NCBI GenBank assembly: GCA_000156115.1
Contig: DS995276.1
Coordinates: 438,017-502,016, forward strand
Length of the DNA: 64,000 nucleotides
Source of the DNA: Rhodobacteraceae bacterium HTCC2083
GTDB taxonomy: Bacteria; Pseudomonadota; Alphaproteobacteria; Rhodobacterales; Rhodobacteraceae
Reading direction: 5' to 3'
A program made the position numbers and the translations under genes. Below are positions 46,805 to 55,193 of the stretch, in pieces; the stretch's first letter is position 1, and the number at the start of each line of letters is the position of its first letter. The notes beneath the pieces were generated by a model. The model saw only the letters and a program-made list of their open reading frames with translations, did not search any database and was not told where the DNA came from.

Positions 46805-48826
46805 CTACGCTGCTAAGCCGCGTCCTTTGAGAAGTGCATCAACGCCCGGCATGCGCCCGCGAAACGACAGATAAAGCGCGCCCGCGTCCTTTGATCCCCC
46901 TGAACTGAGCACAGTATCCGCCAAGCGTTTCGCAGTTTCGGTATCAAAGGGATCGCCAGCCTCTTCAAATGCTTCAAACGCATCCGCATCCATCACTTCG
47001 GACCACATGTAGCTATAGTAGCCACTAGAATACCCATCCCCTGCAAAAACATGCGCAAATTGCGGCGTCGCGTGGCGCATGCCGATTGCGTGGGGCATGC
47101 CGATCTCTGCAAGCACTTCCGCCTGTTTCTGCATCGGATCTGCGGTTGCATCCCCCTCGTGAAACGCGAGGTCCACCAGCGCAGAGGCCACATATTCCAC
47201 CGTTGAAAACCCCATGTCATAGGTGGCCGCACCCAAGACTTTATCAAGCAAATCTTGCGGCATCGCCTCACCCGTCTCCGCATGGGTCGCAAATTCCGCC
47301 AAAACTTCGGGGACATCGAGCCAATGTTCATAAAGCTGGCTAGGTAGTTCGACAAAATCGCGCGCAACGGATGTACCCGATACGCTTTCATACTCCACAT
47401 CAGAGAGCATTTGATGCAGAGCATGGCCAAATTCATGGAACAACGTGCGCGCGTCATCGTAGCTTAGAAGCGCCGGTTTGCCTGCGGAGGGTTTCGCAAA
47501 GTTGCACACATTGATGACAATTGGGGATTGGACCTTGGGCTTGCGCGCTTGCCCACGCATCGCAGAACACCACGCACCGGATCGTTTGGATCCACGTGCG
47601 AAGTAGTCACCGATGAAAACCGCAACATGTTCGCCGTCGCGCAGAACTTCCCATGCGCGGCAATCTTCATGATAGAGCGGCAAGTCGAGCGGTTTGAACT
47701 CCAGCCCGAATAAGCGGGTGGCGCAGGAAAAGCTGGCGTCGATCATGCGGTCCAGTTGGAAGTAGGGTTTGAGAACCGCTTCATCCAGATCATGTTCCAC
47801 TTTGCGACGCTGTTCCGAATAGTAGCGCCAATCCCAAGGCTCTAGAGGTCCGTCAATTTCATCCGCGTGCAGCATTTTTTCTAGAATGTCGGCGTCTTTG
47901 CCCGCTTGCGCCTTTGCGGGTTCCCACACTTGCATCAACAAATCGCGCACAGCGAAAGGCTTACCCGCCATTTCCGTTTCCAGCTTGTAATGCGCGAAAT
48001 CAGGATACCCGAGCAGGTGCGCACGGGTTTCGCGCAGCTTCAAGGTTTCGCCCGCAATGCCACGATTGTCAGTATCACCCCCGTTCGCACCACGCGCGGC
48101 CCACGCGTCATAGGCGTTCTTGCGCAAATCGCGACGTGGGCTGAATTGCAAGAACGGTACGATTATCGAGCGGGAAAGCGTCACGACAGGGCCGTCCATG
48201 TCCATTTCATCGCCAGCCGCTCGTGCCGCGTCTTGAACAAAATCAGGCAGCTCCGCCAAAGCGTCATCCGACAAACGCATGACCCAATCAGACTCATCTT
48301 TGAGCAGGTTTTGCACGAACTGCGTGCCAAGCGTGGCAAGTCGCGACTTCACTTCTTTCATTAGATCCACTTGTTCTCCAGTAAGTGCCGCGCCAGAGCG
48401 CACAAACCCGCGATGGGTGAGCATCAGAACGCGAGCCTGCTCTTGCGACAAGTCAAGCGTGTCACGGGCATTCCACAGGGTTTCAATCCTTTTGAAAAGC
48501 GCCTTATTTGCGGAGATCGCAGAGCTATGCGCGGACAACTTAGGGGAAAAATCACGCTGCAATTCCTGACGCTTAGGCGTGCTATCAGCCCCCGCGAGAG
48601 AATAGAAAACCGACAGGACCTTATCCAGTGCTTCGCCCGCGCCTTCCATCGCTTCAATCGTATTCTCAAACGTTGGCGCGTCTGGACTGTCCGCGATCGC
48701 GTGGATTTCGGCCATATGGGCGTGCAATGCCTCAACCAAAGCGGGGGCGAAATGCTCGTCCTCAATCTCTGCGAAGGGCGCAATTTGAAAGGGTGTGGTC
48801 CATGCTTGTAGCAACGGATTGGTCAT
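46805..48826 (-). CDS. M3-family oligopeptidase (PrlC/Dcp-like)
   Basis: A 673-residue zinc peptidase. The zinc motif is LFHEFGHALHQML (about residue 464), followed by the third-ligand region EYESVSGTSVARDFVELPSQLYEHW. GYSSGYYSYMWSEVMDADAFEAF and SSGGSKDAGALYLSFRGRMP occupy the usual C-terminal positions. M3A enzymes degrade short peptides in the cytosol. No signal peptide. The upstream sequence is the end of the IS110 element, with GAGAAGGAG just before the ATG. Confidence 0.94.
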   Translation of the reverse strand: MTNPLLQAWTTPFQIAPFAEIEDEHFAPALVEALHAHMAEIHAIADSPDAPTFENTIEAMEGAGEALDKVLSVFYSLAGADSTPKRQELQRDFSPKLSAHSSAISANKALFKRIETLWNARDTLDLSQEQARVLMLTHRGFVRSGAALTGEQVDLMKEVKSRLATLGTQFVQNLLKDESDWVMRLSDDALAELPDFVQDAARAAGDEMDMDGPVVTLSRSIIVPFLQFSPRRDLRKNAYDAWAARGANGGDTDNRGIAGETLKLRETRAHLLGYPDFAHYKLETEMAGKPFAVRDLLMQVWEPAKAQAGKDADILEKMLHADEIDGPLEPWDWRYYSEQRRKVEHDLDEAVLKPYFQLDRMIDASFSCATRLFGLEFKPLDLPLYHEDCRAWEVLRDGEHVAVFIGDYFARGSKRSGAWCSAMRGQARKPKVQSPIVINVCNFAKPSAGKPALLSYDDARTLFHEFGHALHQMLSDVEYESVSGTSVARDFVELPSQLYEHWLDVPEVLAEFATHAETGEAMPQDLLDKVLGAATYDMGFSTVEYVASALVDLAFHEGDATADPMQKQAEVLAEIGMPHAIGMRHATPQFAHVFAGDGYSSGYYSYMWSEVMDADAFEAFEEAGDPFDTETAKRLADTVLSSGGSKDAGALYLSFRGRMPGVDALLKGRGLAA

Positions 48827-49040
48827 GAAAGTCTCCTTCTCTAATTGGGTGTTTGGGTCAAGCTCATTTTCCTTCTTTCTTTCGGGTCATTGTCACTCAT
48901 CCGGGTCACGCTTCTCTTCGCAGTCTGGTTGATGCCGTGTTGGCACCGCTGCACGCATATGTCGGATCGGACGCGGAGAGCCTTGCTTTGAGACGCGCTT
49001 CAAGATGCGCAGCAGACATTTTCGGCTTCTTCCACGAACC

Positions 49041-49058
49041 TCGTCCGGTGAGGGACGA
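49041..49058. repeat. Hairpin downstream of the IS110 transposase
   Basis: TCGTCC, loop GGTGAG, GGACGA. A perfect 6-bp stem in the 3' noncoding part of the element. A CCCC/GGGG pair lies beside it (49059-49078). It may be part of a structured element RNA or a terminator. Confidence 0.45.
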
Positions 49059-49089
49059 CCCCGTCAGGATTGGGGCCCGGCTGTTCAGA

Positions 49090-50124
49090 TCATGCCATGC
49101 CTCCTACGTTCTCCTGACGGAATTCGGTGCCATCCGTCCACATCCTGTGGAGCAAGACGGCGAGTTTGCGGGCGACGGCAACAACAGCGCGACGACGCCC
49201 TTTGGTGCGCACCAGACGCATGCCCCATGACTTGATCTGGGACCCCGCCATCGTACGCATAAGCAAAGCGTTGGCTGCAGCGTACAAAGTTGCGCGTACA
49301 TCTCGATCCCCAGCTTTCGATATGCGGCCAGGATTGTCATGTTCACCAGACTGGTAGCGTCGCGGTGTCAGACCAAAATGCGCACCAACAGTCCGTGACC
49401 GTTTGAAGCGCGTCGGATCATCGACAGCCGCTTTGAAGGTGAGAGATGCAATTGGTCCGACGCCTGGCACCGTCATCATCCGCATGCAAACCTCATCTTG
49501 GCTGGCGGCGCGTTTGACCCTGCGATCTAGCTCCAAAAAGTGTTCGTACAGGGCGACGCGTGCATCCAACAGCGGCACCAAAGCATGGACCAAAACCTCG
49601 TCCATCTCGATCAACGGTCGCACGACACCGTCGAAGCTGCCGTGCTTCACGGTCATTGGGAGGCGAATACCAAAAACCTTCAACAGCCCACGAACCTCAT
49701 TGGCAAGATCCATCGTCTTCTTCAGAAGCGCTTTGCGGGTGCTCAGCAAGGCACGGACGCCATGCGCTTCGCGGCTCTTCATGTGAACAGGGCTGAACCA
49801 GCCGGTGCGTAGGACTTGAGCAATGCCGCGTGCGTCATTCTTGTCTGTCTTGTTGCGCATTGCTGAAAGCGCGGCATTGACCTGACGCGCCTCCATACAA
49901 ACGACGTCAAACCCTACTTTGGTCAGGCCAAAGAACAGATGCTGACTCATCGTACCAGCCTCAAAACCAACCCGTTCAATCGGATAGGGAAATGCGCGAA
50001 GGCATTCAGCGATGTCGCTGACCTCACAAGGCAGCTCTCGTTCAAGCAGCACGTTTCCCTTGCCATCAACAATGCAAAGCGCACAGGATCGCAGCGATAC
50101 GTCTATTCCGGCAAAATATTCCAT
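49090..50124 (-). CDS. IS110-family transposase
   Basis: A 344-residue DEDD recombinase, apparently full length. The N-terminal RuvC-like domain has FAGIDVSLRS, VGFEAGTMSQHLFFGL and NKTDKNDARGIAQVL. A coiled region follows. The C-terminal Transposase_20 domain has MMTVPGVGPIASLTFKAAV and NPGRISKAGDRDVRATLY, with the conserved serine. All family motifs are present, so it may be active. AAGGGAG precedes the ATG, within a predicted hairpin. Confidence 0.95.
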   Translation of the reverse strand: MEYFAGIDVSLRSCALCIVDGKGNVLLERELPCEVSDIAECLRAFPYPIERVGFEAGTMSQHLFFGLTKVGFDVVCMEARQVNAALSAMRNKTDKNDARGIAQVLRTGWFSPVHMKSREAHGVRALLSTRKALLKKTMDLANEVRGLLKVFGIRLPMTVKHGSFDGVVRPLIEMDEVLVHALVPLLDARVALYEHFLELDRRVKRAASQDEVCMRMMTVPGVGPIASLTFKAAVDDPTRFKRSRTVGAHFGLTPRRYQSGEHDNPGRISKAGDRDVRATLYAAANALLMRTMAGSQIKSWGMRLVRTKGRRRAVVAVARKLAVLLHRMWTDGTEFRQENVGGMA

Positions 50125-50131
50125 CTTCTAT

Positions 50132-50169
50132 CTCCCTTGTTCACAGATATCCTGTGATCCTATCGGGAG
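50132..50169 (-). promoter_or_regulatory. Stem-loop enclosing the IS110 ribosome-binding site
   Basis: On the minus strand CTCCC pairs with GGGAG and encloses a second stem, TCACAG-GATAT-CTGTGA. The GGGAG is the likely ribosome-binding site of the transposase, so the fold could limit translation. This noncoding segment is also where some IS110 elements encode their guide RNA. Confidence 0.5.
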
Positions 50170-50258
50170 CTCGACCTCAGAATAGAGGGTAGCCCAATTA
50201 CGCATGCTTCGAGCACAAAGTAGGGTCGCGCTTGGTTGGTTTCTAGTGCCCGCGTGTT

Positions 50259-51296
50259 TCACCCGCAGGTCGGGCAATCATCACGACGTTTGAGCGTCAA
50301 CTTACGCGTTTCACCGTAAAGGCCATCGTAGATCAGCATTTCAGCACGCAGCACATGCCCCGCGCCTGTGATCAGTTTGATCGCTTCCTGCGCCATCATC
50401 GCCCCAATCACACCCGGAAGAGGACCAATCACGCCCGCTTCTGAACATGCTGGGGCCAGATCCGCAGCAGGGGCATTTGGAAAAATACATTGATAACAGG
50501 GAGTTCCATTCGCGGGATCAAAGACGCTGAGCTGTCCTTCCCACTGGCTCAAAGCGCCAGAAATCAGGGGCTTGCCCAGTGCATTTGCGGTTTCGTTCAC
50601 CAAATATCGCGTTTCAAAGTTATCGCAGCCATCCAAGATCAGATCATATTCTGCAAACAGTTCGGGCAAGATATCCTTGGTAAGGCGACGATGATACGCG
50701 CGCACCTCGATATGAGGATTTTGCGCGCGCATGGCGTTTTGCGCAGAGAACACTTTAGGCACGCCAATATCTTCATCACGATGGATGATCTGACGCTGGA
50801 GGTTCGCGTTTTCTACAATATCGTTATCAATGACGCCGATGGTGCCGACCCCTGCCGCTGCCAGATATTGCAGGACCGGCGCACCCAGCCCGCCTGCCCC
50901 GATGACCAGCACTTTCGCATTTTTCAATTTCTTTTGCCCCGGCCCGCCAATTTCACGCAACACAATGTGGCGTGCGTAGCGATCGAGTTCCGTTGCTGAA
51001 AACGTACCGCTTTTTGGTGATACATTGTCATCAGCTCTCGTCGCAACGCGCGCGCGGAGACGGTGCAGAAATGTACGGTATACAACGATCAAAACCGCAA
51101 AGCCTGCGAGCAAGGCATAAGGTTCCCATGCGCCACCGAACGCACTGTGCAATCCGTGGTCTTCGGGAAAGATGAAAAGCACACCGACTACGGCAAGTAA
51201 CAAGACGCCAATAAGGCTCCAACGCTGCGCTTTTGGCACTTTCATCACTGCACCCAAGCCATAAATTCCGCAGGTGATGAGGAAAAACAATGCCAT
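50259..51296 (-). CDS. moeB: Membrane-anchored molybdopterin-synthase adenylyltransferase (MoeB/ThiF family)
   Basis: A 345-residue protein: about 85 residues with three predicted membrane segments, then a full E1-like domain. The latter has RYARHIVLREIGGPGQKKLKNAKVLVIGAGGLGAPVLQYLAAAGVG, the ATP-binding NANLQRQIIHRDEDIG, zinc Cys pairs (CYQCIFPN and CPTCG at the C-terminus) and DGCDNFETRYLVNE. It activates MoaD or ThiS. The membrane anchor is absent from E. coli MoeB. The start overlaps the dut stop. Confidence 0.92.
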   Translation of the reverse strand: MALFFLITCGIYGLGAVMKVPKAQRWSLIGVLLLAVVGVLFIFPEDHGLHSAFGGAWEPYALLAGFAVLIVVYRTFLHRLRARVATRADDNVSPKSGTFSATELDRYARHIVLREIGGPGQKKLKNAKVLVIGAGGLGAPVLQYLAAAGVGTIGVIDNDIVENANLQRQIIHRDEDIGVPKVFSAQNAMRAQNPHIEVRAYHRRLTKDILPELFAEYDLILDGCDNFETRYLVNETANALGKPLISGALSQWEGQLSVFDPANGTPCYQCIFPNAPAADLAPACSEAGVIGPLPGVIGAMMAQEAIKLITGAGHVLRAEMLIYDGLYGETRKLTLKRRDDCPTCG

Positions 51297-51748
51297 TAGC
51301 CGCGACCTGTAGAGCCGAAACCGCCCTCCCCCCGAGCAGTTTCGCTGAGCTGTTCGACGAGCTCGAAATCAGCGCGCACAACAGGGGCAAGGATCATCTG
51401 CGCGATGCGGTCGCCATGGGCAATCGTGAAGGAATCTTGCCCTGCATTCAGCACGATCACCCCCAAAGCCCCGCGATAGTCGCTATCAATCGTACCCGGA
51501 GCATTGGGTAGCGTAATTCCATGCTTTAGGGCCAATCCCGAGCGGGGACGAATTTGCACTTCAAAGCCCTCAGGAATAGCAAAACGTAGGCCTGTCGGCA
51601 CTAAAGCGCGTGCGCCTGCGGCCAACACCAACTCCACGCGATCAGAAAAATTTGCCCGCAAATCAGCGCCTGCGGCACCTGCACTGGCATAAGACGGAAG
51701 GCCCAAAGATTGATCTGCGCCCGCATCCCACATCATTTCAATGCGCAT
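51296..51748 (-). CDS. dut: Deoxyuridine 5'-triphosphate nucleotidohydrolase
   Basis: Trimeric dUTPase that keeps uracil out of DNA and supplies dUMP. The 150-residue protein has the five motifs: [55 protein letters not shown], and the tail [12 protein letters not shown]. Length is typical. It overlaps moeB by 1 base and lies 45 bases downstream of coaBC. Confidence 0.97.
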   Translation of the reverse strand: MRIEMMWDAGADQSLGLPSYASAGAAGADLRANFSDRVELVLAAGARALVPTGLRFAIPEGFEVQIRPRSGLALKHGITLPNAPGTIDSDYRGALGVIVLNAGQDSFTIAHGDRIAQMILAPVVRADFELVEQLSETARGEGGFGSTGRG

Positions 51749-51793
51749 CGCTGCCCCCTTTCATCTTGCTAATTAAACTCAAATCCTGCGCTC

Positions 51794-52990
51794 TCAACCC
51801 GCTAAAGCCTCGACCATTTTAAGCGCCAAACGCTCCGCAACCGCACCTTTTCCCATACGTGGCCAATCCTCTGAACCATCAGCCGAAATCAACATCACGT
51901 CATTCTCGTTCCCACCCATGATGCCCGTTTCCGGCGACACATCATTGGCGACAATCCAGTCACAGCCCTTGCGTTTACGCTTGGCTGTTGCATTCACGAT
52001 CACATCATCGGTTTCCGCCGCGAACCCCACGATCAGGGCCGGACGTCCGTCTTTCATCTGGCTCACTTGCGCAAGAATGTCGGGATTTTCCGCAAACTCG
52101 AGCACGGGCATCTTGCCGTTCTTTTTCTTGATCTTGGAGCTGCTCTCAGTTGCGACGCGCCAATCGGCGACCGCAGCAGCAAAAACGCCCGCATCAAAGG
52201 GCAACGCGGCCTCGACCGCTGCTTGCATTTGCGCAGCACTTTGAACTTTGATCACCTCAACACCCTCAGGTGGCGCAACGTCCGCAGGCCCCGTCACGAA
52301 CACCACCTCGGCACCAAGTCGCGCCAAGGCGGCACCAATCGCTGTGCCTTGCGCGCCGGAAGAGCGGTTAGCGATATAGCGTACAGGATCAATAGGTTCA
52401 TGGGTTGGGCCTGAGGTAACAAGAATACGTTTTCCTTTCAGCGGACCATCGCCGAGGGCACTGTCTATGGCTGCGACGATCTCCAAAGGTTCAGCCATAC
52501 GACCGGGGCCGTATTCACCGCAGGCCATATCTCCCTCGTTGGGGCCAACAAAAGCCACGCCATCCGCTTTCAAGACAGTCACGTTGCGCTGCGTTGCCGG
52601 GTGATCCCACATTCGAACGTTCATTGATGGTGCAACAAGCACCGGCGTATCCGTCGCCAATAGCAAGGTTGAGGCAAGATCATCCGCGCGCCCTTGCGCC
52701 ATCTTCGCCACCAAATCCGCTGTGCCCGGGGCGACCACCAGCAAATCAGCGGAGCGCGACAATTGAATGTGTCCCATTTCCGCTTCTTTGGTGAGGTCAA
52801 ACAAATCGCGGTGCACCTCTGTACCCGCCAATGCCGATACGGATAGTGGCGTGACGAATTCTCCTCCCGCGCGCGTTAATACTGGCGTCACCGTCGCACC
52901 GCGTTCGCGCAGCTTGCGGATCAGATCGAGCGATTTATACGCCGCGATGCCGCCTCCAATTATCAGAAGAATGTGTTTCGAAGTCAGCAT
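51794..52990 (-). CDS. coaBC: Bifunctional phosphopantothenoylcysteine synthetase/decarboxylase
   Basis: Two steps of coenzyme A synthesis. The 398-residue protein has the N-terminal flavodoxin-like decarboxylase domain (LLIIGGGIAAYKSLDLIRKLRERG, APSMNVRMWDHPATQRN) and the C-terminal synthetase domain (ILVTSGPTHEPIDPVRYIANRSSG, ADWRVATESSSKIKK). coaBC-dut adjacency is common in proteobacteria. Confidence 0.96.
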   Translation of the reverse strand: MLTSKHILLIIGGGIAAYKSLDLIRKLRERGATVTPVLTRAGGEFVTPLSVSALAGTEVHRDLFDLTKEAEMGHIQLSRSADLLVVAPGTADLVAKMAQGRADDLASTLLLATDTPVLVAPSMNVRMWDHPATQRNVTVLKADGVAFVGPNEGDMACGEYGPGRMAEPLEIVAAIDSALGDGPLKGKRILVTSGPTHEPIDPVRYIANRSSGAQGTAIGAALARLGAEVVFVTGPADVAPPEGVEVIKVQSAAQMQAAVEAALPFDAGVFAAAVADWRVATESSSKIKKKNGKMPVLEFAENPDILAQVSQMKDGRPALIVGFAAETDDVIVNATAKRKRKGCDWIVANDVSPETGIMGGNENDVMLISADGSEDWPRMGKGAVAERLALKMVEALAG

Positions 52991-53058
52991 GCACGCGCCT
53001 TATTAGCTATCATGTCTTAAGCTAAGCGGCGCGCGCGGATCCTTCAAGCTCTGAGCGC

Positions 53059-53937
53059 TTACATGAGGAATGCGTGTACTTCGCTACTGTTTGCTTCAAG
53101 CGTTTTACGCATTTTTTGAAACGCTGCTGCTTCGAGCTGGCGAATCCGCTCTTTGGAGAGGCCTAGCTCATTGCCCAGGCTTTCAAGCGTGCGTGGCTCA
53201 TCAAGCAATTTGCGTTCCCGCACGATAAAACGTTCGCGCTCGTTGAGTGCGTTCATCGCGCCAAGCAGCCATTCGCGCATTTGCGCTGTGTCATGCTCGT
53301 TTTCGACAATCTCTTCGGCCTGCGCGCCGTCATCTTCCAGCGCATCAATCCACTCGCGGCCCTCATCTTCGACCGATTGCGTCGCGTTGAGCGAGAAATC
53401 AGAACCGGACAAACGACCATGCATCATCTCCACATCGTTTAAAGGTACGCCGATCTCCGTAGAAATCATCTGGTGCAACTGATGGCGATCCAACGCTTCA
53501 CCGCGCTGCTGTGCTTCACGTTCAAGGCGGGCTTGCACACGGCGCATGTTGAAAAATAAAGATTTCTGCGATGAAGTAGACCCAGTGCGCACCATCGACC
53601 AGTTGCGCATCACATGATCTTGGATCGAAGCTTTGATCCACCAAACCGCATATGTTGAAAAGCGCACGCCGCGGTCAGGATCAAACTTGTCAGCGGCTTT
53701 CATCAGGCCCAAACCTGCCTCTTGGATAAGATCATTCAACGGAGCGCCGTAGCGGCGGAACTTTGACGCCATGGAAATCGCAAGGCGCATGTAGGCATTG
53801 ATCAAACGGTGAAGCGAGGCTTCGCACCGCTCGTCTCGCCAAGCATATGCGAGCTTCAACTCTGTTTCTGCGTCCAGCATTTCAGCTTTCATTGCTCTGC
53901 GTGAAAACCGTGCGTCGCCTGCGTTGTCTAGCGCCAT
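53059..53937 (-). CDS. rpoH: RNA polymerase sigma factor RpoH (sigma-32 family)
   Basis: Directs RNA polymerase to heat-shock and oxidative-stress promoters. The 292-residue protein has region 2 (YMRLAISMASKFRRYGAPLNDLIQEAGLGLMKAADKFDPDRGVRFSTYAVWWIKASIQDHVMRNWS, in segments), the RpoH box QKSLFFNMRR, and region 4 (RTLESLGNELGLSKERIRQLE). Several RpoH paralogues are usual in Rhodobacterales. Sequence features look like the RpoH(II) type, but this is not certain. Monocistronic, divergent from cobP. Confidence 0.92.
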   Translation of the reverse strand: MALDNAGDARFSRRAMKAEMLDAETELKLAYAWRDERCEASLHRLINAYMRLAISMASKFRRYGAPLNDLIQEAGLGLMKAADKFDPDRGVRFSTYAVWWIKASIQDHVMRNWSMVRTGSTSSQKSLFFNMRRVQARLEREAQQRGEALDRHQLHQMISTEIGVPLNDVEMMHGRLSGSDFSLNATQSVEDEGREWIDALEDDGAQAEEIVENEHDTAQMREWLLGAMNALNERERFIVRERKLLDEPRTLESLGNELGLSKERIRQLEAAAFQKMRKTLEANSSEVHAFLM

Positions 53938-54038
53938 CGTAAATCTCCCTAGAGTTAGTTTGAACCAGGTTGGTTTTTACTTTGTGTTAATTTATGTACG
54001 CACAGAGAAATAAAACGGATCACTTGGAGTGTGGAAAA

Positions 54039-54557
54039 ATGTCTGGAACACTGACTCTGGTGATCGGCGGTGCTGCTTCGGGCAAGTCTGCGTTTGCAGA
54101 AAATCTCATCGTACAGAGCCAAAAGACGCGCATCTACATTGCCACGGCCCGCGTGCTTGATGACGAGATGGGAGAAAAGGTTCAGCGTCACAAAGATATG
54201 CGCGGGGATGGCTGGGATACGTTTGAAACACCTCTCGCGCCGGAGACGGTTTTGCGCGATCGCTCCGCAAACGAAGCGGTTCTTTTAGACTGTGCAACGA
54301 TGTGGCTGATGAATCACCTGATGGATGAAACAGACAGAGACCTCGCTGAGGGAAACTTGATAAACGCGCTTATTAGTTCTGAAGCGGAGTGCGTTGTGGT
54401 CACAAACGAGCTTGGCCTTGGCATCGTGCCAGCTGATCCGCTTTCGCGAGCTTTCCGGCAAGCGCAGGGAGAATTGAACCAACAGCTCGCAGCATATGCG
54501 GATCGGGTGGTTAACATTGTGGCTGGCTTGCCTAGCGTCCTCAAAGGAACGCTCTAA
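54039..54557 (+). CDS. cobP: Adenosylcobinamide kinase/guanylyltransferase
   Basis: Phosphorylates adenosylcobinamide and adds GMP to make the nucleotide-loop intermediate. The 172-residue protein has the P-loop TLVIGGAASGKSAFAENLI, YIATARVLDDEMGEKVQRHKDMRGDGWDTFE, VLLDCATMWLMNHLM, and VTNELGLGIVPADPLSRAFR, the CobU/CobP pattern. The start at 54039 follows GTGGAAAA, a moderate site. The stop at 54557 immediately precedes the phosphatase gene. Confidence 0.94.
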   Translation: MSGTLTLVIGGAASGKSAFAENLIVQSQKTRIYIATARVLDDEMGEKVQRHKDMRGDGWDTFETPLAPETVLRDRSANEAVLLDCATMWLMNHLMDETDRDLAEGNLINALISSEAECVVVTNELGLGIVPADPLSRAFRQAQGELNQQLAAYADRVVNIVAGLPSVLKGTL

Positions 54558-55133
54558 ATGCAACGGTTATTCCTTATCCGGCACGGTCCGACCCACGCCA
54601 AGGGGATGATTGGATGGACCGATCTAGCCGCCGATTTATCTGATACGGATGCGCTTACGCGGTTGAACACATATCTCCCTAACAACGCGCGCTTGGTCTC
54701 GTCCGATCTGATCCGAACCATCGAAACGGCTCATGCGATCACAGGAACACGCCAACGCTTGCCGCATCAAAGTGCTTTGCGTGAAATGCATTTTGGCGAC
54801 TGGGAAAACCTCAGTTTCAATGAGGTTTCAGCAAATGCTGCAGACCATGTGCGTAGGTTCTACGAACAACCCGGCGACACCGCCCCACCAAATGGCGAAA
54901 GCTGGAATGAGTTACGCTCGCGCGTATCGCCTATGATTGACGAGCTTTTGTCCGATGCCCCCTCCGATCTGATCGTCGTGTGTCATTTCGGTGTTGTGCT
55001 GAGCCAATTGCAACGCGCAACCAGCCTCAGCAGTTATGACACATTCGCCCAGCGCATCGACAATCTCTCGATCACAGAAATCCGAATCGAGGACAATGCA
55101 TGGACGAGCGGAGTGATCAATCACTGTCCGTGA
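54558..55133 (+). CDS. Histidine phosphatase (probable alpha-ribazole phosphatase CobC)
   Basis: A 191-residue phosphoglycerate-mutase-fold protein. It has the catalytic LIRHGPTHAKG (His), SSDLIRTIETAHAI with the second arginine, and HFGDWENLSF and VCHFGVVLSQL with the second histidine. Placed directly after cobP, it fits removal of phosphate from alpha-ribazole 5'-phosphate in nucleotide-loop assembly. The family also includes other phosphatases, so context carries the name. Confidence 0.85.
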   Translation: MQRLFLIRHGPTHAKGMIGWTDLAADLSDTDALTRLNTYLPNNARLVSSDLIRTIETAHAITGTRQRLPHQSALREMHFGDWENLSFNEVSANAADHVRRFYEQPGDTAPPNGESWNELRSRVSPMIDELLSDAPSDLIVVCHFGVVLSQLQRATSLSSYDTFAQRIDNLSITEIRIEDNAWTSGVINHCP

Positions 55134-55193
55134 TAGAGCAGTAAACTAATTCTCGTTTGCGGATTTGTGGATCTCAGGCCTAATCTCGTCCGT

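Larger units (their letters stand above)
48850..50250 (-). mobile_element. IS110-family insertion element (ends approximate)
   Basis: One transposase gene (49090-50124) is flanked by about 240 noncoding bases on its 3' side and 130 on its 5' side, before the neighbouring genes. IS110 elements lack clear inverted repeats and make little or no target duplication, so the true termini cannot be set from this single copy. The coordinates given are the outer limits between the M3 peptidase and moeB. No second copy is in the window. Confidence 0.75.

Noticed and set aside
48853-49230. A 125-codon plus-strand frame at the end of the IS110 element
   Set aside because: It overlaps the transposase antisense, and the non-overlapping part coincides with structured noncoding sequence of the element.
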